Below are positions 22,534 through 30,509 of a stretch of 32,586 nucleotides of DNA, piece by piece (positions within the stretch are counted from its first letter, which is position 1; every line of letters starts with the position of its first letter). The DNA comes from UBA2965 sp036526135 (GTDB lineage: Bacteria > Pseudomonadota > Gammaproteobacteria > Pseudomonadales > Azotimanducaceae). A program made the position numbers and the translations under genes. The stretch is taken from positions 1 through 32,586 of the forward strand of contig DATCZA010000069.1 of assembly GCA_036526135.1 (NCBI GenBank), read 5' to 3'. Under the pieces are notes generated by a model, which saw only the letters and a program-made list of their open reading frames with translations, was not told the origin of the DNA and ran no database searches.

Positions 22534-22547
22534 TCGGCTTCTCGAGA

Positions 22548-22578
22548 ACGGGCCCCTCAACGGGGCCCGTTTTTTTTG
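22548..22578 (+). terminator. Intrinsic (rho-independent) terminator
   Basis: A perfect 9-bp stem, ACGGGCCCC (22548-22556) with GGGGCCCGT (22562-22570), has a 5-nt loop, and the stem's final T begins an uninterrupted run of eight T (22570-22577). This is the clearest terminator in the window. On the plus strand it ends the unit starting near 22459. It lies before the acyl-CoA synthetase start at 22661, so it also separates that gene from the promoter at 22424. Confidence 0.9.
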
Positions 22579-22660
22579 GCCTGCCAGGTCGGGCGTATTT
22601 CCACGGCCGGACCTTTCTGGGAGACTCCGGCGATCTGCGGGAAATGTTTCCGGGGGAAAG

Positions 22661-24175
22661 ATGCTGACATTCGCGGATCCGTTGCGTAGGGCCGTCCAGA
22701 TCGCCGCCGAGGACACGGCGGTGATACACGATGGCGCGCGCTACAGCTACGCAGAGTTCAATCGCCGCTGTGGCCAGCTCGTTGCTGTTCTGCGCGAGCT
22801 CGGGATTCAGCGCGGCGACCGGGTGGCGATCCTGGCGGGCAACTGCAATCAGTATCTGGAAACCTACGTCGGGGTCCCCGCGGGCGGCATGGTTGTGGTG
22901 CCGCTGAATACCCGTCATGCCCAGCCGGAGCTCGAATACGCGCTCAAAGATTCCGGCGCCCGCGTGCTGCTGACCGACCGCGATCCGGGGGCGCTCGGCG
23001 GCATCGTCGACCATGTGATCAGCATCCCCGATGCTTACGAGTCGCATCTCGCCCATGCCGAGCCGGCCGGGCTCGGAGAGGGCGTGAGCGAGGCGGATCT
23101 GGCCGGTCTGTTTTACACCGGAGGCACGACGGGACTGTCCAAGGGGGTGATGCTCACCCATCGGAACCTCATCGCCAACACGTTCAGCTGGCTGGCCTGC
23201 TCGCCGCATTACTCCTCGGATCGCACCCTCATCATGGCGCCGCTGTTTCACGCGGCGGGGTCCAACGGCGTTCTCGGGGCAATCTGGAACGGGGGATGCC
23301 AGGTTACGCTGGGTGCCTTCGATCCGGCGTCGGCGCTGGATCTGATAGAAGCCCATGCCATCACGGAAACCCTCGGGGTGCCGACCATGCTGGCCGCCAT
23401 CGCCGAGGAGCAGCATGCTCGTCCCCGCAAAACGGACTCCCTGAGGCTGATCGCCCACGGCGGTTCGCCCATCGCCACCGAGGTGATCCGGCGCACCATG
23501 AGCGCGTTCCCTACGGCGTCCATGATGGAAGTGTACGGCGCCACGGAGCTCTCTCCGCTGGCGACGGTGCTGGTGGGAGAGGATAAGCTGGTCGATGATC
23601 CCCGGGCGCGCTCGTGCGGGCAGGCCCTGATCGGCAACGAGATCCGCATTCTCAACCCCGATGGGCAGACGGTGGACACAGGGGAGGTCGGCGAGGTCGT
23701 CGTTCGCGGGCCCAACGTCATGGAAGGTTACTGGAACAAGGCCGAGCAGACGGCGGCGGTGCTCAAGGACGGCGGTTACTGGACGGGCGACCTCGGCTAC
23801 ATGGACGATCGGGGCTATCTCTTTCTGGTGGACCGCAGCAAGGACATGATCGTCTCAGGGGGCGAGAACGTTTACTGCACGGAGGTTGAAGAGATCCTCT
23901 ACCAGCATCCGGCGGTGCTGGAGGCCGCCGCCTTCGGCGTGCCGGACGAGAAGTGGGGCGAAGCGGTGCACGCGGTGGTGGTGCCGCGCGATGAGTTCGC
24001 TGACTTGAACCCCTCCGAGATCATCGATTTCTGTCGTGAGCACATTGCCGGGTACAAGGTCCCCAAGGCCGTCGACATCCGCTCGGAGCCGCTGCCGAAA
24101 TCAGGCCCTGGAAAGGTTTTGAAGCGCGAGCTCAGAGCCCCGTTCTGGGAAGGTCAGGACCGGGGCGTTCACTGA
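22661..24175 (+). CDS. Acyl-CoA synthetase / AMP-dependent ligase
   Basis: A 504-residue ANL-superfamily enzyme. The phosphate loop TGGTTGLSKG starts at residue 153, followed by MLTHRNLIAN. Later come YGATELSP, the hinge region GDLGYMDDRGYLFLVDRSKD with MIVSGGENVY, and the C-terminal PKSGPGKVLKREL with the catalytic Lys. It activates a carboxylic acid with ATP and joins it to CoA; a medium- or long-chain or cyclic acid is likely, but the pocket cannot be read reliably. The ATG at 22661 follows GGGGGAAAG and gives the usual N-terminus; the frame stays open back to an ATG at 22508, which lies upstream of the terminator and inside the mini-ORF in another frame. It provides CoA thioesters for the crotonase, MaoC and thiolase genes. 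Confidence 0.94.
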   Translation: MLTFADPLRRAVQIAAEDTAVIHDGARYSYAEFNRRCGQLVAVLRELGIQRGDRVAILAGNCNQYLETYVGVPAGGMVVVPLNTRHAQPELEYALKDSGARVLLTDRDPGALGGIVDHVISIPDAYESHLAHAEPAGLGEGVSEADLAGLFYTGGTTGLSKGVMLTHRNLIANTFSWLACSPHYSSDRTLIMAPLFHAAGSNGVLGAIWNGGCQVTLGAFDPASALDLIEAHAITETLGVPTMLAAIAEEQHARPRKTDSLRLIAHGGSPIATEVIRRTMSAFPTASMMEVYGATELSPLATVLVGEDKLVDDPRARSCGQALIGNEIRILNPDGQTVDTGEVGEVVVRGPNVMEGYWNKAEQTAAVLKDGGYWTGDLGYMDDRGYLFLVDRSKDMIVSGGENVYCTEVEEILYQHPAVLEAAAFGVPDEKWGEAVHAVVVPRDEFADLNPSEIIDFCREHIAGYKVPKAVDIRSEPLPKSGPGKVLKRELRAPFWEGQDRGVH

Positions 24176-24233
24176 CCGCAATCAGGCCTGCGGATCGCCG
24201 TTGCGCGTCACGCCCGCACCGGGCTGCCAGCTA

Positions 24234-24725
24234 TCAGTTGCTTTTGGTGAGGGCGATGATCTCGAGGATCAGCACGAGGTTTGCCTCGGGGGGCACGATT
24301 CCTTCGACCCCCGCCTCTCCATAGCCGAGCACGGGCGGGACCAGGACGATCCGTTTGCCGCCCTCCTGCATCCCGATGACGGCGTCGTTCCAGGCCGGCA
24401 TGACCTTGTCGGTGCCGACCACGAAAGTGACCGGTCTGCCCTCGCTGCGAGAGTTGAAAATTTCCGCGCCGCGTTGGCCATCCTCGTCGAGCCAGCTGAC
24501 GAAGTGGATGGTGACCTCATCGCCGATCTCAGCGGTGGCACCGGAGCCGACGTTGAGATCCTTGTATTGGGCGCCCATCGCGGTCACCGAAAAGGCGTCA
24601 GCACCTGTGGCCTGCCCGCCAGCGCAGATCAGCAGAATCGCGAAACACGCCCGGAGCCAGGATCGGGCTTGGACGAGTAACCTGGGGTATAGGCATCCGA
24701 GCCCGGATCGGTTCACGGTGAGCAT
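24234..24725 (-). CDS. Secreted FKBP-type peptidyl-prolyl cis-trans isomerase
   Basis: A 163-residue protein with an N-terminal signal (about 1-44; hydrophobic core ACFAILLICAGG, probable cleavage near GADA) and one FKBP domain. Typical blocks are GDEVTIHFVSWLDEDG, EIFNSR, VTFVVGTDKVMPAWNDAV, GMQEGGKRIVLVPP, LGYGEAGVEGIVPP and LVLILEIIAL. It should assist folding of exported proteins at proline bonds. The ATG at 24725 has AGGGAGA 8 nt upstream and overlaps the SGNH-hydrolase gene by 13 nt, so the two are coupled; the Pro- and Cys-rich hydrolase could be its client (inference). Confidence 0.91.
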   Translation of the reverse strand: MLTVNRSGLGCLYPRLLVQARSWLRACFAILLICAGGQATGADAFSVTAMGAQYKDLNVGSGATAEIGDEVTIHFVSWLDEDGQRGAEIFNSRSEGRPVTFVVGTDKVMPAWNDAVIGMQEGGKRIVLVPPVLGYGEAGVEGIVPPEANLVLILEIIALTKSN

Positions 24726-26170
24726 GACGAATCTCCCTCGCTCCAGGAAGAGCGGCAATATTGCCGATCGCCGAGCAGGGCATGACCGGCCTCGCTCGGA
24801 TGGAAGCAGTCGCCACCGTTAACGTGTGTCGAGTTGAAGCGCACGTCGAAGACGTCCACATACTCCGTGTTGGGCAGCGTACCGTTGGACCGGTACTCGG
24901 CCAGCACGCCTTCCAGGATCGGGTTGTAGGTATCACGAATCAGGGCGTGAAACTCCTTGCGGCGTTTGCAGTTGGTGCCGTCGCGCGGGTAGACGTTGTC
25001 CGGATCGTTGCGCGACTGGGGGCTATCGCAGTCGTCGCTGGCGCCGGCCAACAGGTTCTGGCACGGCACGAACGGCCACGCGATGACCTGGCAGTAGAAA
25101 TCGCTGCGCTTGGCGTCCCATAGCCAGTAGATGGCGGGCAGGCTCGAGACGAAGATCCGGGCATTGCCCGTTCTCGGGCTGGCGGCGAGCACGTCGAGGC
25201 CGGCGCGGTACTGATATTCGAACGTCGTCGGATCCGTCATGGCGGAGTTGTTGGCAACTTCCGCGCAGACGTCGTTGTTGCCGAGCAGCACGGTGATCTG
25301 ACCCGCTAGCCCTGTGGGTGTCTGAGCTGCTGCGGAGACCGCAGCGCTCGCCTGGCTGGCAAAGTCCGCCATGACGGCCCCGCTGACGGCGTGGTTGAAC
25401 AGCCCGTCGCGAGCAGCATTGTTCTCGTGGTAGTCGTCGGGCAGGTTCGCGTCGAAGCGTTCGTTGAGGCTGGTTACCGAGTCCGCACCGTCAAAGCCGG
25501 TAGACCAGACGGTCTGATGATTGGCCGAACCGATGGTGCCCTCGGCGGCCTCGCCCTCACCAATGGAGTCGCCGATGTTGAACTGGTTGGCGGGCACCTG
25601 AACGACCGGCGGCTCGAGAAGGCAGAGATCATCGCAGCCGTCGCCGATGTTCGTGTTGCCGTCGTCGCACTCCTCGTTGTTCTCCACGACGCCGTTACCG
25701 CAAACGGCGCCAACGATCGGGTCGCCGCACTCGACGCCGCACCACATCGTGTCTGTATCCTTGCCGGGACCAAGGCAACGCTCTAGCTCGCTTCCCTGCC
25801 CGCAGCAGTAGCGGCCGCTGGGCTTGCCGCCCGTTACCCCGTTGCAGTCGTCGGGGCAACCGAGGCAATCCTCGCCGGCATTGCAGACCCCGTCGTTGTT
25901 GCAGATCGGGGCCGGGCAGACACCGCAGTCGGATTCGCAGCTCGAGCAGGTCTCGCCGCCGTTGCAGTCTCCATCCCCGCAGACGCTGGCTGCCGAGCAG
26001 TCCTCGGGGCAGTCGATGACGGTCTCTTTGCCGGAGCACTTGGTGTCACCGCAGAACGGCGGTGCGCCAAGGGAGATGCCGGCAGCCGCGCAGAGAACGA
26101 TAAAGAGCATCGATCTCGCGACGAGGATGGTTACCGATGACGCCGTAAACGGAGAGGAGTTCGAGTTCAT
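24713..26170 (-). CDS. Secreted SGNH-type hydrolase with N-terminal Cys-rich repeats
   Basis: A 485-residue protein with a signal-type N-terminus (hydrophobic core MLFIVLCAAAGISLGA at about 21-36). Residues about 37-165 hold repeated Cys-rich units such as CGDGDCNGGETCSSCESDCG and a DUF4215-like unit, CGNGVVENNEECDDGN, common in secreted myxobacterial proteins. The C-terminal part is SGNH/GDSL-like: GDSIGEG with nucleophile S202, GNND with N298, and DCFHPSEAGH with D454 and H457. Likely activity is hydrolysis of an ester or acyl group outside the cytoplasm. The ATG at 26170 is chosen for the signal peptide although its ribosome binding site is weak; an ATG at 26211 is possible. The repeat unit is unusual for a gammaproteobacterium. 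Confidence 0.85.
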   Translation of the reverse strand: MNSNSSPFTASSVTILVARSMLFIVLCAAAGISLGAPPFCGDTKCSGKETVIDCPEDCSAASVCGDGDCNGGETCSSCESDCGVCPAPICNNDGVCNAGEDCLGCPDDCNGVTGGKPSGRYCCGQGSELERCLGPGKDTDTMWCGVECGDPIVGAVCGNGVVENNEECDDGNTNIGDGCDDLCLLEPPVVQVPANQFNIGDSIGEGEAAEGTIGSANHQTVWSTGFDGADSVTSLNERFDANLPDDYHENNAARDGLFNHAVSGAVMADFASQASAAVSAAAQTPTGLAGQITVLLGNNDVCAEVANNSAMTDPTTFEYQYRAGLDVLAASPRTGNARIFVSSLPAIYWLWDAKRSDFYCQVIAWPFVPCQNLLAGASDDCDSPQSRNDPDNVYPRDGTNCKRRKEFHALIRDTYNPILEGVLAEYRSNGTLPNTEYVDVFDVRFNSTHVNGGDCFHPSEAGHALLGDRQYCRSSWSEGDSSCSP

Positions 26171-26257
26171 GTTCAAGAAGCGCTGACTACTGCTCGCGGC
26201 AGACTCTAACATCCTGGGCCGCCACGTGTTGAGCACCCCATCAAGAAATGCGTGGAC

Positions 26258-26289
26258 GGCCACGAACGGGACCAGGTCATGTCGTGGCC
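26258..26289. repeat. Inverted repeat between the BVMO and SGNH genes
   Basis: GGCCACGA (26258-26265) and TCGTGGCC (26282-26289) form a perfect 8-bp stem with a 16-nt loop, just after the BVMO stop. An alternative stem uses ACGGG inside the loop and CCCGT followed by five T on the plus strand. On the minus strand, where the genes lie, no U-tract follows, so a role as terminator is uncertain. Confidence 0.4.
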
Positions 26290-26295
26290 CGTTTT

Positions 26296-27924
26296 TCAGC
26301 TGAGCCGAAAGCCCGAGTAGCCGGCCCGCGCCGCTTCCTCGCAACGTTCGATGTAGTCCTGGGGGGACGGGTAGTAGAGCAGCTCGCGATGCTTGCCCGG
26401 GATGTTGGCGCCCATGTACCAGGAATCCGCTCTGGGAAAGAGCGTATCCGCCGCGATCGCGGCCAGGTGAGCCGACCATGCGTCCGCCGCTTCGTCAGTG
26501 GCTTCGATGCGTGACAGGCCGTTGGAGCGCATGTGGTCGAGGCAGGCGACGACCCAGTCCCCCTGGATCTCGGCGCACGTCGGTCCGTTACAGAAGGCCG
26601 TCGGGCTCTGCGGGCCGTACAGCATCAGCAGGTTGGGCATGTGCGGAATGGCATATCCCAGGTGGGTTCTCATGCCGCTCGCCCACACGTCGTCCAAACG
26701 GGCGCCGCCCCTGCCGGTCAGGTCGATCTGGGTATAGCAGCCGGTGCTGGTATCGAAACCGGTGGCCAAAACCAGAACGTCCAAGGGGTAGGCGCTTGCC
26801 GTTGTCGCGACGCCCTCCGGGGTGATGCGCTCAATGGACGTCTCGCGCACGTCCACCAGCTCGACGTTGTCCTGATTGAAGAGGTCGTAGAAGTTCTGCT
26901 CTAACGACGGACGCTTGGTGCCGAAGGGATGGACGGGTTCCATCGGCGCCAGCTTCTCCTTTAGCCAGGGATCCCTGATCCGCGCCCGGGTCTTGTCCCG
27001 CCAGAAGTCGTAAGCGAGCCGGTTCGAGGTCTCGTCCCGGAGTATGTCGCTGAACGTGCCGAACCAGAACTGAAAGCCGCCTTTCTGCCAGGCGGCTTCG
27101 AAGATGGCGTTCCGCACCTCGCTCGAAACGTCTTTCGCGCCGCGCTCGTCTGCGACGATGTCGAACATGGTGGAGCTGGCCACGGCCCGCTGCCGGAATC
27201 GGGCCGGGTAGGCGGCTTTCAGCATGTCCTGGGTTTCGGCATCCAGCTGTCGCTGCTGCATGGGCAGGGCGATCATCGGCGTGCGCTGGAAGATGGTCAG
27301 TTGGGACGCAACCGCGGCGGCTTCCTGGGCGACCTGGACGCCGCTCGCGCCCGTGCCGATGATGCCGACTCTCTTACCCGCGAGGTCGAGACCGCCCTCG
27401 GGCCAGTGGGCGGTGTGGTGGCAGGGTCCCGCGAAGGTTTCAAGTCCTAGAAAGTCCGGAACGTAAGGCTTCGCCGCGAAGCCGATGCAGGTGATCAGGA
27501 AACGTGCGCGGGTCTCGGCGCCGTCATCGGTGGTCACGACCCACTCGTCATGCTCAGCGTCGAAGCGGGCGGCAGTCACCCAGGTGTTGTAGCGGATGTC
27601 CCGGGACAGATCGAGCTTCGCATCCACGTGCTCAAAGTAGCGGCGCAGCTCCGCCCAGCCCGGAAAGCGTTCGGTCCAGTTCCAGTCCTCCCATACCTCG
27701 CGTATGGAGAACTCGTAATTGGGCACGTGGGAATCCACCCGGGCGCCGGGGTAGCAGTTCCATCGCCAGATGCCGCCGAGACCGCTGGCGGCTTCGTAGA
27801 TCTTTACGCTGAAACCCTGCTCTCGGAGCCGGTAGAGCTGGTAGACGCCGCTGAATCCGGCGCCGATGATGAGGACGTCGAGCCGGGTTGCCGGTTCGGC
27901 CTGGCTCGTTCGCTGGGCGGCCAC
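26296..27924 (-). CDS. Baeyer-Villiger-type flavin monooxygenase
   Basis: A 542-residue class B flavoprotein monooxygenase. The FAD Rossmann motif GAGFSG is at 21-26, the Baeyer-Villiger fingerprint FAGPCHHTAHWP at 164-175, and the NADPH Rossmann motif GTGASG follows shortly after. YAIPHMPNLLMLYGPQSP and the late WYMGANIPGK block are typical of cyclohexanone- and steroid-type BVMOs. It inserts oxygen next to a ketone to give an ester or lactone, using NADPH and O2. The GTG at 27924 is preferred: GAGGGAG lies about 9 nt upstream and the N-terminus then fits the family; a TTG at 27987 and a GTG at 27954 are open alternatives. It is divergent from the BBE-type oxidase gene. Confidence 0.93.
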   Translation of the reverse strand: MAAQRTSQAEPATRLDVLIIGAGFSGVYQLYRLREQGFSVKIYEAASGLGGIWRWNCYPGARVDSHVPNYEFSIREVWEDWNWTERFPGWAELRRYFEHVDAKLDLSRDIRYNTWVTAARFDAEHDEWVVTTDDGAETRARFLITCIGFAAKPYVPDFLGLETFAGPCHHTAHWPEGGLDLAGKRVGIIGTGASGVQVAQEAAAVASQLTIFQRTPMIALPMQQRQLDAETQDMLKAAYPARFRQRAVASSTMFDIVADERGAKDVSSEVRNAIFEAAWQKGGFQFWFGTFSDILRDETSNRLAYDFWRDKTRARIRDPWLKEKLAPMEPVHPFGTKRPSLEQNFYDLFNQDNVELVDVRETSIERITPEGVATTASAYPLDVLVLATGFDTSTGCYTQIDLTGRGGARLDDVWASGMRTHLGYAIPHMPNLLMLYGPQSPTAFCNGPTCAEIQGDWVVACLDHMRSNGLSRIEATDEAADAWSAHLAAIAADTLFPRADSWYMGANIPGKHRELLYYPSPQDYIERCEEAARAGYSGFRLS

Positions 27925-27988
27925 GGGGCGCTTCTCCCTCTCTGCGGATCCCACCCAGTCTAAGACGTTGGCGCCGGCCGGGTCCAAC

Positions 27989-28017
27989 TTGTCCGTGGAT
28001 GTGAGGACCTCTAAAGT
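27989..28017 (+). promoter_or_regulatory. Putative promoter of the BBE-type oxidase gene
   Basis: TTGTCC at 27989-27994 and TAAAGT at 28012-28017 are 17 nt apart, each matching consensus at four positions of six. Transcription would start near 28024, about 29 nt before the ATG at 28053. The -10 box sits inside a short inverted repeat, GGACctctaaagTCC (28005-28019). Confidence 0.4.
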
Positions 28018-28052
28018 CCGGCAAGCAGTGCAACCATCGAAAGGATGCTGAT

Positions 28053-29444
28053 ATGACGGGTTCCAGCGGAGGAGTCGACGAAGCGGCCTGGGACGAGCTT
28101 GGGTCGGGCGTGCGCGGTGCCCTGCTTCGCGAGGGGGATGCGGGCTACGACGAGGCGCGCAGCGTCTGGAACGGCATGATGGATCGGCATCCGGCCGCCG
28201 TTCTGCAGTGCCTTGGGGTCAGCGACGTCATGGCCGGCGTGAACTTTGCCCGAAACCATGGCCTGCCGCTGGCAGTGAAAGGCGGTGGTCACAACGTTGC
28301 CGGTAAAGGCGTCTGCGACGATGGTCTGACCCTGGACATGTCGCTCATGCGCTCGGTGCGAGTGGATCCCGGGACGCTCCGCGCCCGCGCCGAGGCGGGC
28401 GCGCTGTGGCGCGACTTCGATCACGAGGCGCAGACGTTCGGCCTCACCACCACGGGCGGCGTGGTGTCCAGCACGGGCGTCGCCGGTCTGACCTTAGGTG
28501 GCGGCATCGGTTACCTGACGCGAACCCATGGGCTGGCCTGCGACAACCTGCTCGCCGCGGACGTCGTCACGGCCGACGGCAGGCTCGTCCAGGCGAGCGA
28601 GAACGAGAATCCGGACCTGCTGTGGGCGCTGCGCGGGGGCGGGGGCAACTTCGGCGTGGTCACCTCGCTGGAGTTTCAGCTGCACGAGGTAGGTCCCGAT
28701 GTCGCGGCGGCCATCGTCTTCTACCCGTTAGCCGCTGGTGCGGACGTCCTGCACGCGTATCGGGAGTATGCCGAAGGGGCGCCGGATGCGGTCGCCTGCT
28801 ACGCCATGGTGGTCAGAGGTCCCGCCGATCTTCCCTCGGAATATGCAGGGCAGCCCGTGTTGGCGATCATCGCGTGCTACTCCGGAGCGGTGGCCGAAGG
28901 CCTTCGCGCGCTGGACCCGGTCGGGTCATTCGCCACGCCCATTGCCGCCACGATCGAAGGGACGCCCTATAGAGCCATGCAGCAGATGTTCGATCCCGGC
29001 AGCCCCCACGGCGTGCGCTATTACTGGAAGTCCCAGTATCTCTCGGGGTTGCCTGATGAGTTCCTCGAGACGGTGGTGCGTTTCGCTCGGGAGATGCCCG
29101 GCGCTTACACGGCCATCGGCATCGAACCCCTCGGCGGGGCAATGGAGCGCGTGGACCCGGCGGGCACCGCCTACCCCCATCGCCGGTTCCCATTCAATCT
29201 GGGGATCTGGTCGGGCTGGGATGAGCCGTCAGAGGATTCTGGCGTCATCAGCTGGACCAGAGAGTTCTTCGAGGCGGTGGTGCCTTTCGGTGCGGGCGCC
29301 TACGTCAACTACCTCAGCGATGATGAAGGTGGAAGGGTCGATGAGGCGTACGGGGACAACTACGCGCGCCTGCGCCAGGTGAAGGCGCAATGGGACCCCG
29401 GCAACCTGTTCCGGGTCAACCAGAACATCGCGCCCCGGGGCTGA
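28053..29444 (+). CDS. BBE-type FAD-linked oxidase
   Basis: A 463-residue FAD-binding oxidoreductase of the PCMH/berberine-bridge group. The FAD-linking His is H80 in VKGGGHNVAGKG, and the second FAD segment reads VVSSTGVAGLTLGGGIGYL with no Cys, so single covalent attachment is expected. The C-terminal BBE block has YVNYLSDDEGG and ends WDPGNLFRVNQNI, as in the family. These enzymes oxidise alcohols, sugars or aromatic products with O2. No signal peptide is evident. AAGGA lies about 8 nt before the ATG. It is divergent from the BVMO gene, converges on the NAT gene, and appears as a single-gene unit. Confidence 0.92.
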   Translation: MTGSSGGVDEAAWDELGSGVRGALLREGDAGYDEARSVWNGMMDRHPAAVLQCLGVSDVMAGVNFARNHGLPLAVKGGGHNVAGKGVCDDGLTLDMSLMRSVRVDPGTLRARAEAGALWRDFDHEAQTFGLTTTGGVVSSTGVAGLTLGGGIGYLTRTHGLACDNLLAADVVTADGRLVQASENENPDLLWALRGGGGNFGVVTSLEFQLHEVGPDVAAAIVFYPLAAGADVLHAYREYAEGAPDAVACYAMVVRGPADLPSEYAGQPVLAIIACYSGAVAEGLRALDPVGSFATPIAATIEGTPYRAMQQMFDPGSPHGVRYYWKSQYLSGLPDEFLETVVRFAREMPGAYTAIGIEPLGGAMERVDPAGTAYPHRRFPFNLGIWSGWDEPSEDSGVISWTREFFEAVVPFGAGAYVNYLSDDEGGRVDEAYGDNYARLRQVKAQWDPGNLFRVNQNIAPRG

Positions 29445-29473
29445 TCAGCTCGAGTCGGCGGCAGGATTTTCGT

Positions 29474-29502
29474 CCAGGCCCCGGTCTAAGGACCTGGCCT
29501 GG
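29474..29502. terminator. Hairpin in the convergent gap between the BBE and NAT genes
   Basis: CCAGGCC (29474-29480) pairs with GGCCTGG (29496-29502), with an inner GGTC/GACC stem and a TAAG loop. It lies between two convergent stops and could act in both directions, but neither side has a long T-run. The call rests on structure and place alone. Confidence 0.45.
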
Positions 29503-29518
29503 TCGCGGACGGCGGCCA

Positions 29519-30340
29519 TCAATCCTGCGTCGCGCTCTGGGCTGCCTCGCGCGCCGCAGACCGCTCCTCGGCCCGATGCCAAAGCACGCCCGCTTCCTCG
29601 CCCAGATCGTTTCCGAGAATCTGCTCCAGCACCTCGGAGTATTCCGCTTCGTCCTCGATCTTGCGCTTCTCCAGGCGACCGTCTTCCACGTGAAACCAGG
29701 TCGTGTCCCTCAAGGCATCGAACCCATTCTCCCGCCGCCGGCTCGCCAACGCGAACGCCACGAACGGGGAGGCTGGATCGGTCTGGAGGAAGCGGCACAT
29801 GCTTTCGAAGTGGGCCAGCTCACGGTTTTCTTTTGTGAAGTCGAAGGTGCGGGCGAGCCCGTGGGCGTGATTGTGAAAGCGCCACCAGTCCGAATCCAGC
29901 CGCTCCAGGCCGAACTCGAGAGCGCCCTCCTTCCACTGGCGCGGTTCTAAAGGAAAGGGTTCCAGCGGGCCGTCCGCCAGACCCACGTCCACTACCCAGG
30001 TGCGGTCCAGCTCGACGAGGCCGACCAGGTGATTTCCTTCCACGACGCTGCCCTGCTCGTCGCGATGCACGGCTCCGCTGACGCGCTGAGTCTGAAAGCC
30101 GATCTGGGCTAGCGCTCGTGTCAGCAGACCGTTCATCTCGTAGCACCAGCCGCCGCGGCGGCGCGCCACGAGCTTCGTGAAGATGTCTTTCTCGTCGAGC
30201 GTGTTTTCGCGGCCCAGCTGAATTTCCAGATTCTCGTAGGGAATGGCAGTGATGTGCGCACGATGAAGGGCCGTAAGCGTCGCGAGGTCGGCATTCAGCG
30301 GGCCTGAGTGGCCGATCCGGTCGAGATAGTCGTCTAGCAT
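29519..30340 (-). CDS. nat: Arylamine N-acetyltransferase
   Basis: A 273-residue NAT with the full catalytic triad: C66 in RRRGGWCYEMN, H104 in GNHLVGLV and D118 in VVDVGLAD. The N-terminal LHRAHITAIPYENLEIQLGR is the normal start of the family. It moves an acetyl group from acetyl-CoA to arylamines or hydrazines and occurs in several aromatic and sterol catabolic clusters. The ATG at 30340 gives the family N-terminus; its ribosome binding site is weak. The upstream open frame to 30532 runs into the divergent promoter region and is rejected. It is divergent from the second Rieske oxygenase gene. Confidence 0.93.
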   Translation of the reverse strand: MLDDYLDRIGHSGPLNADLATLTALHRAHITAIPYENLEIQLGRENTLDEKDIFTKLVARRRGGWCYEMNGLLTRALAQIGFQTQRVSGAVHRDEQGSVVEGNHLVGLVELDRTWVVDVGLADGPLEPFPLEPRQWKEGALEFGLERLDSDWWRFHNHAHGLARTFDFTKENRELAHFESMCRFLQTDPASPFVAFALASRRRENGFDALRDTTWFHVEDGRLEKRKIEDEAEYSEVLEQILGNDLGEEAGVLWHRAEERSAAREAAQSATQD

Positions 30341-30474
30341 GTCTTTCGATGGGAGCGCCGATGGGACAGTCAAGCTAGCATGCGGACCCGGTTGGAACCA
30401 GTTCCGCTCAAAGGGGCGCCGCAGCCGAACGGGTGCCCTGACCGCCGGCGCTGCAATCCGGAGGGCGATTGTAC

Positions 30475-30480
30475 TAGTAT
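30475..30480 (+). promoter_or_regulatory. Possible -10 box of the second Rieske operon
   Basis: TAGTAT lies 29 nt before the preferred GTG at 30510, inside the palindrome TACTAGTA (30472-30479). The best -35 candidate (CTGCAA at 30451-30456, 18-nt spacing) is poor. An operator overlapping the -10 box is possible. Confidence 0.3.
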
Positions 30481-30509
30481 CGAGCCGTCGCCGAGGGGAG
30501 ATGGAAATA

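Larger units (their letters stand above)
22459..22578 (+). ncRNA. Predicted about 120-nt RNA (leader or small RNA) carrying a mini-ORF
   Basis: The predicted RNA runs from the start near 22459 to the T-run at 22578. It contains the 13-nt sequence TAAGGAGGTGATC (22475-22487), a perfect complement of the 16S rRNA 3' end, a 14-codon ORF from GTG at 22489, and a second purine-rich AGAGGAGGGG at 22512-22521. The terminator hairpin closes it. It may be an independent small mRNA or sRNA, or a terminated leader of the acyl-CoA synthetase gene 82 nt downstream. Existence rests on promoter, ribosome binding site and terminator lying in perfect order; no known RNA family was recognised. Confidence 0.6.

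Noticed and set aside
22454..22567. Antiterminator pairing of GGCCCCGT (22454-22461) with the terminator right arm
   Set aside because: Most of the 5' segment lies upstream of the transcription start predicted from the -10 box, so it would not be in the RNA.
22459..22578. Rsm/Csr-type regulatory RNA
   Set aside because: Size and terminator would fit, but only two GGA motifs are present and both are in SD-like runs; known members have more, in hairpin loops.
22508..22660. Earlier start for the acyl-CoA synthetase at 22508
   Set aside because: It would translate through the intrinsic terminator and add a basic, motif-free stretch; the ATG at 22661 has a ribosome binding site and the normal family N-terminus.
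22346..23458. Extension of the crotonase frame by over 370 codons upstream
   Set aside because: It crosses the promoter, mini-ORF and terminator unit and runs antisense to the acyl-CoA synthetase gene; the crotonase N-terminus fits the ATG at 22345.
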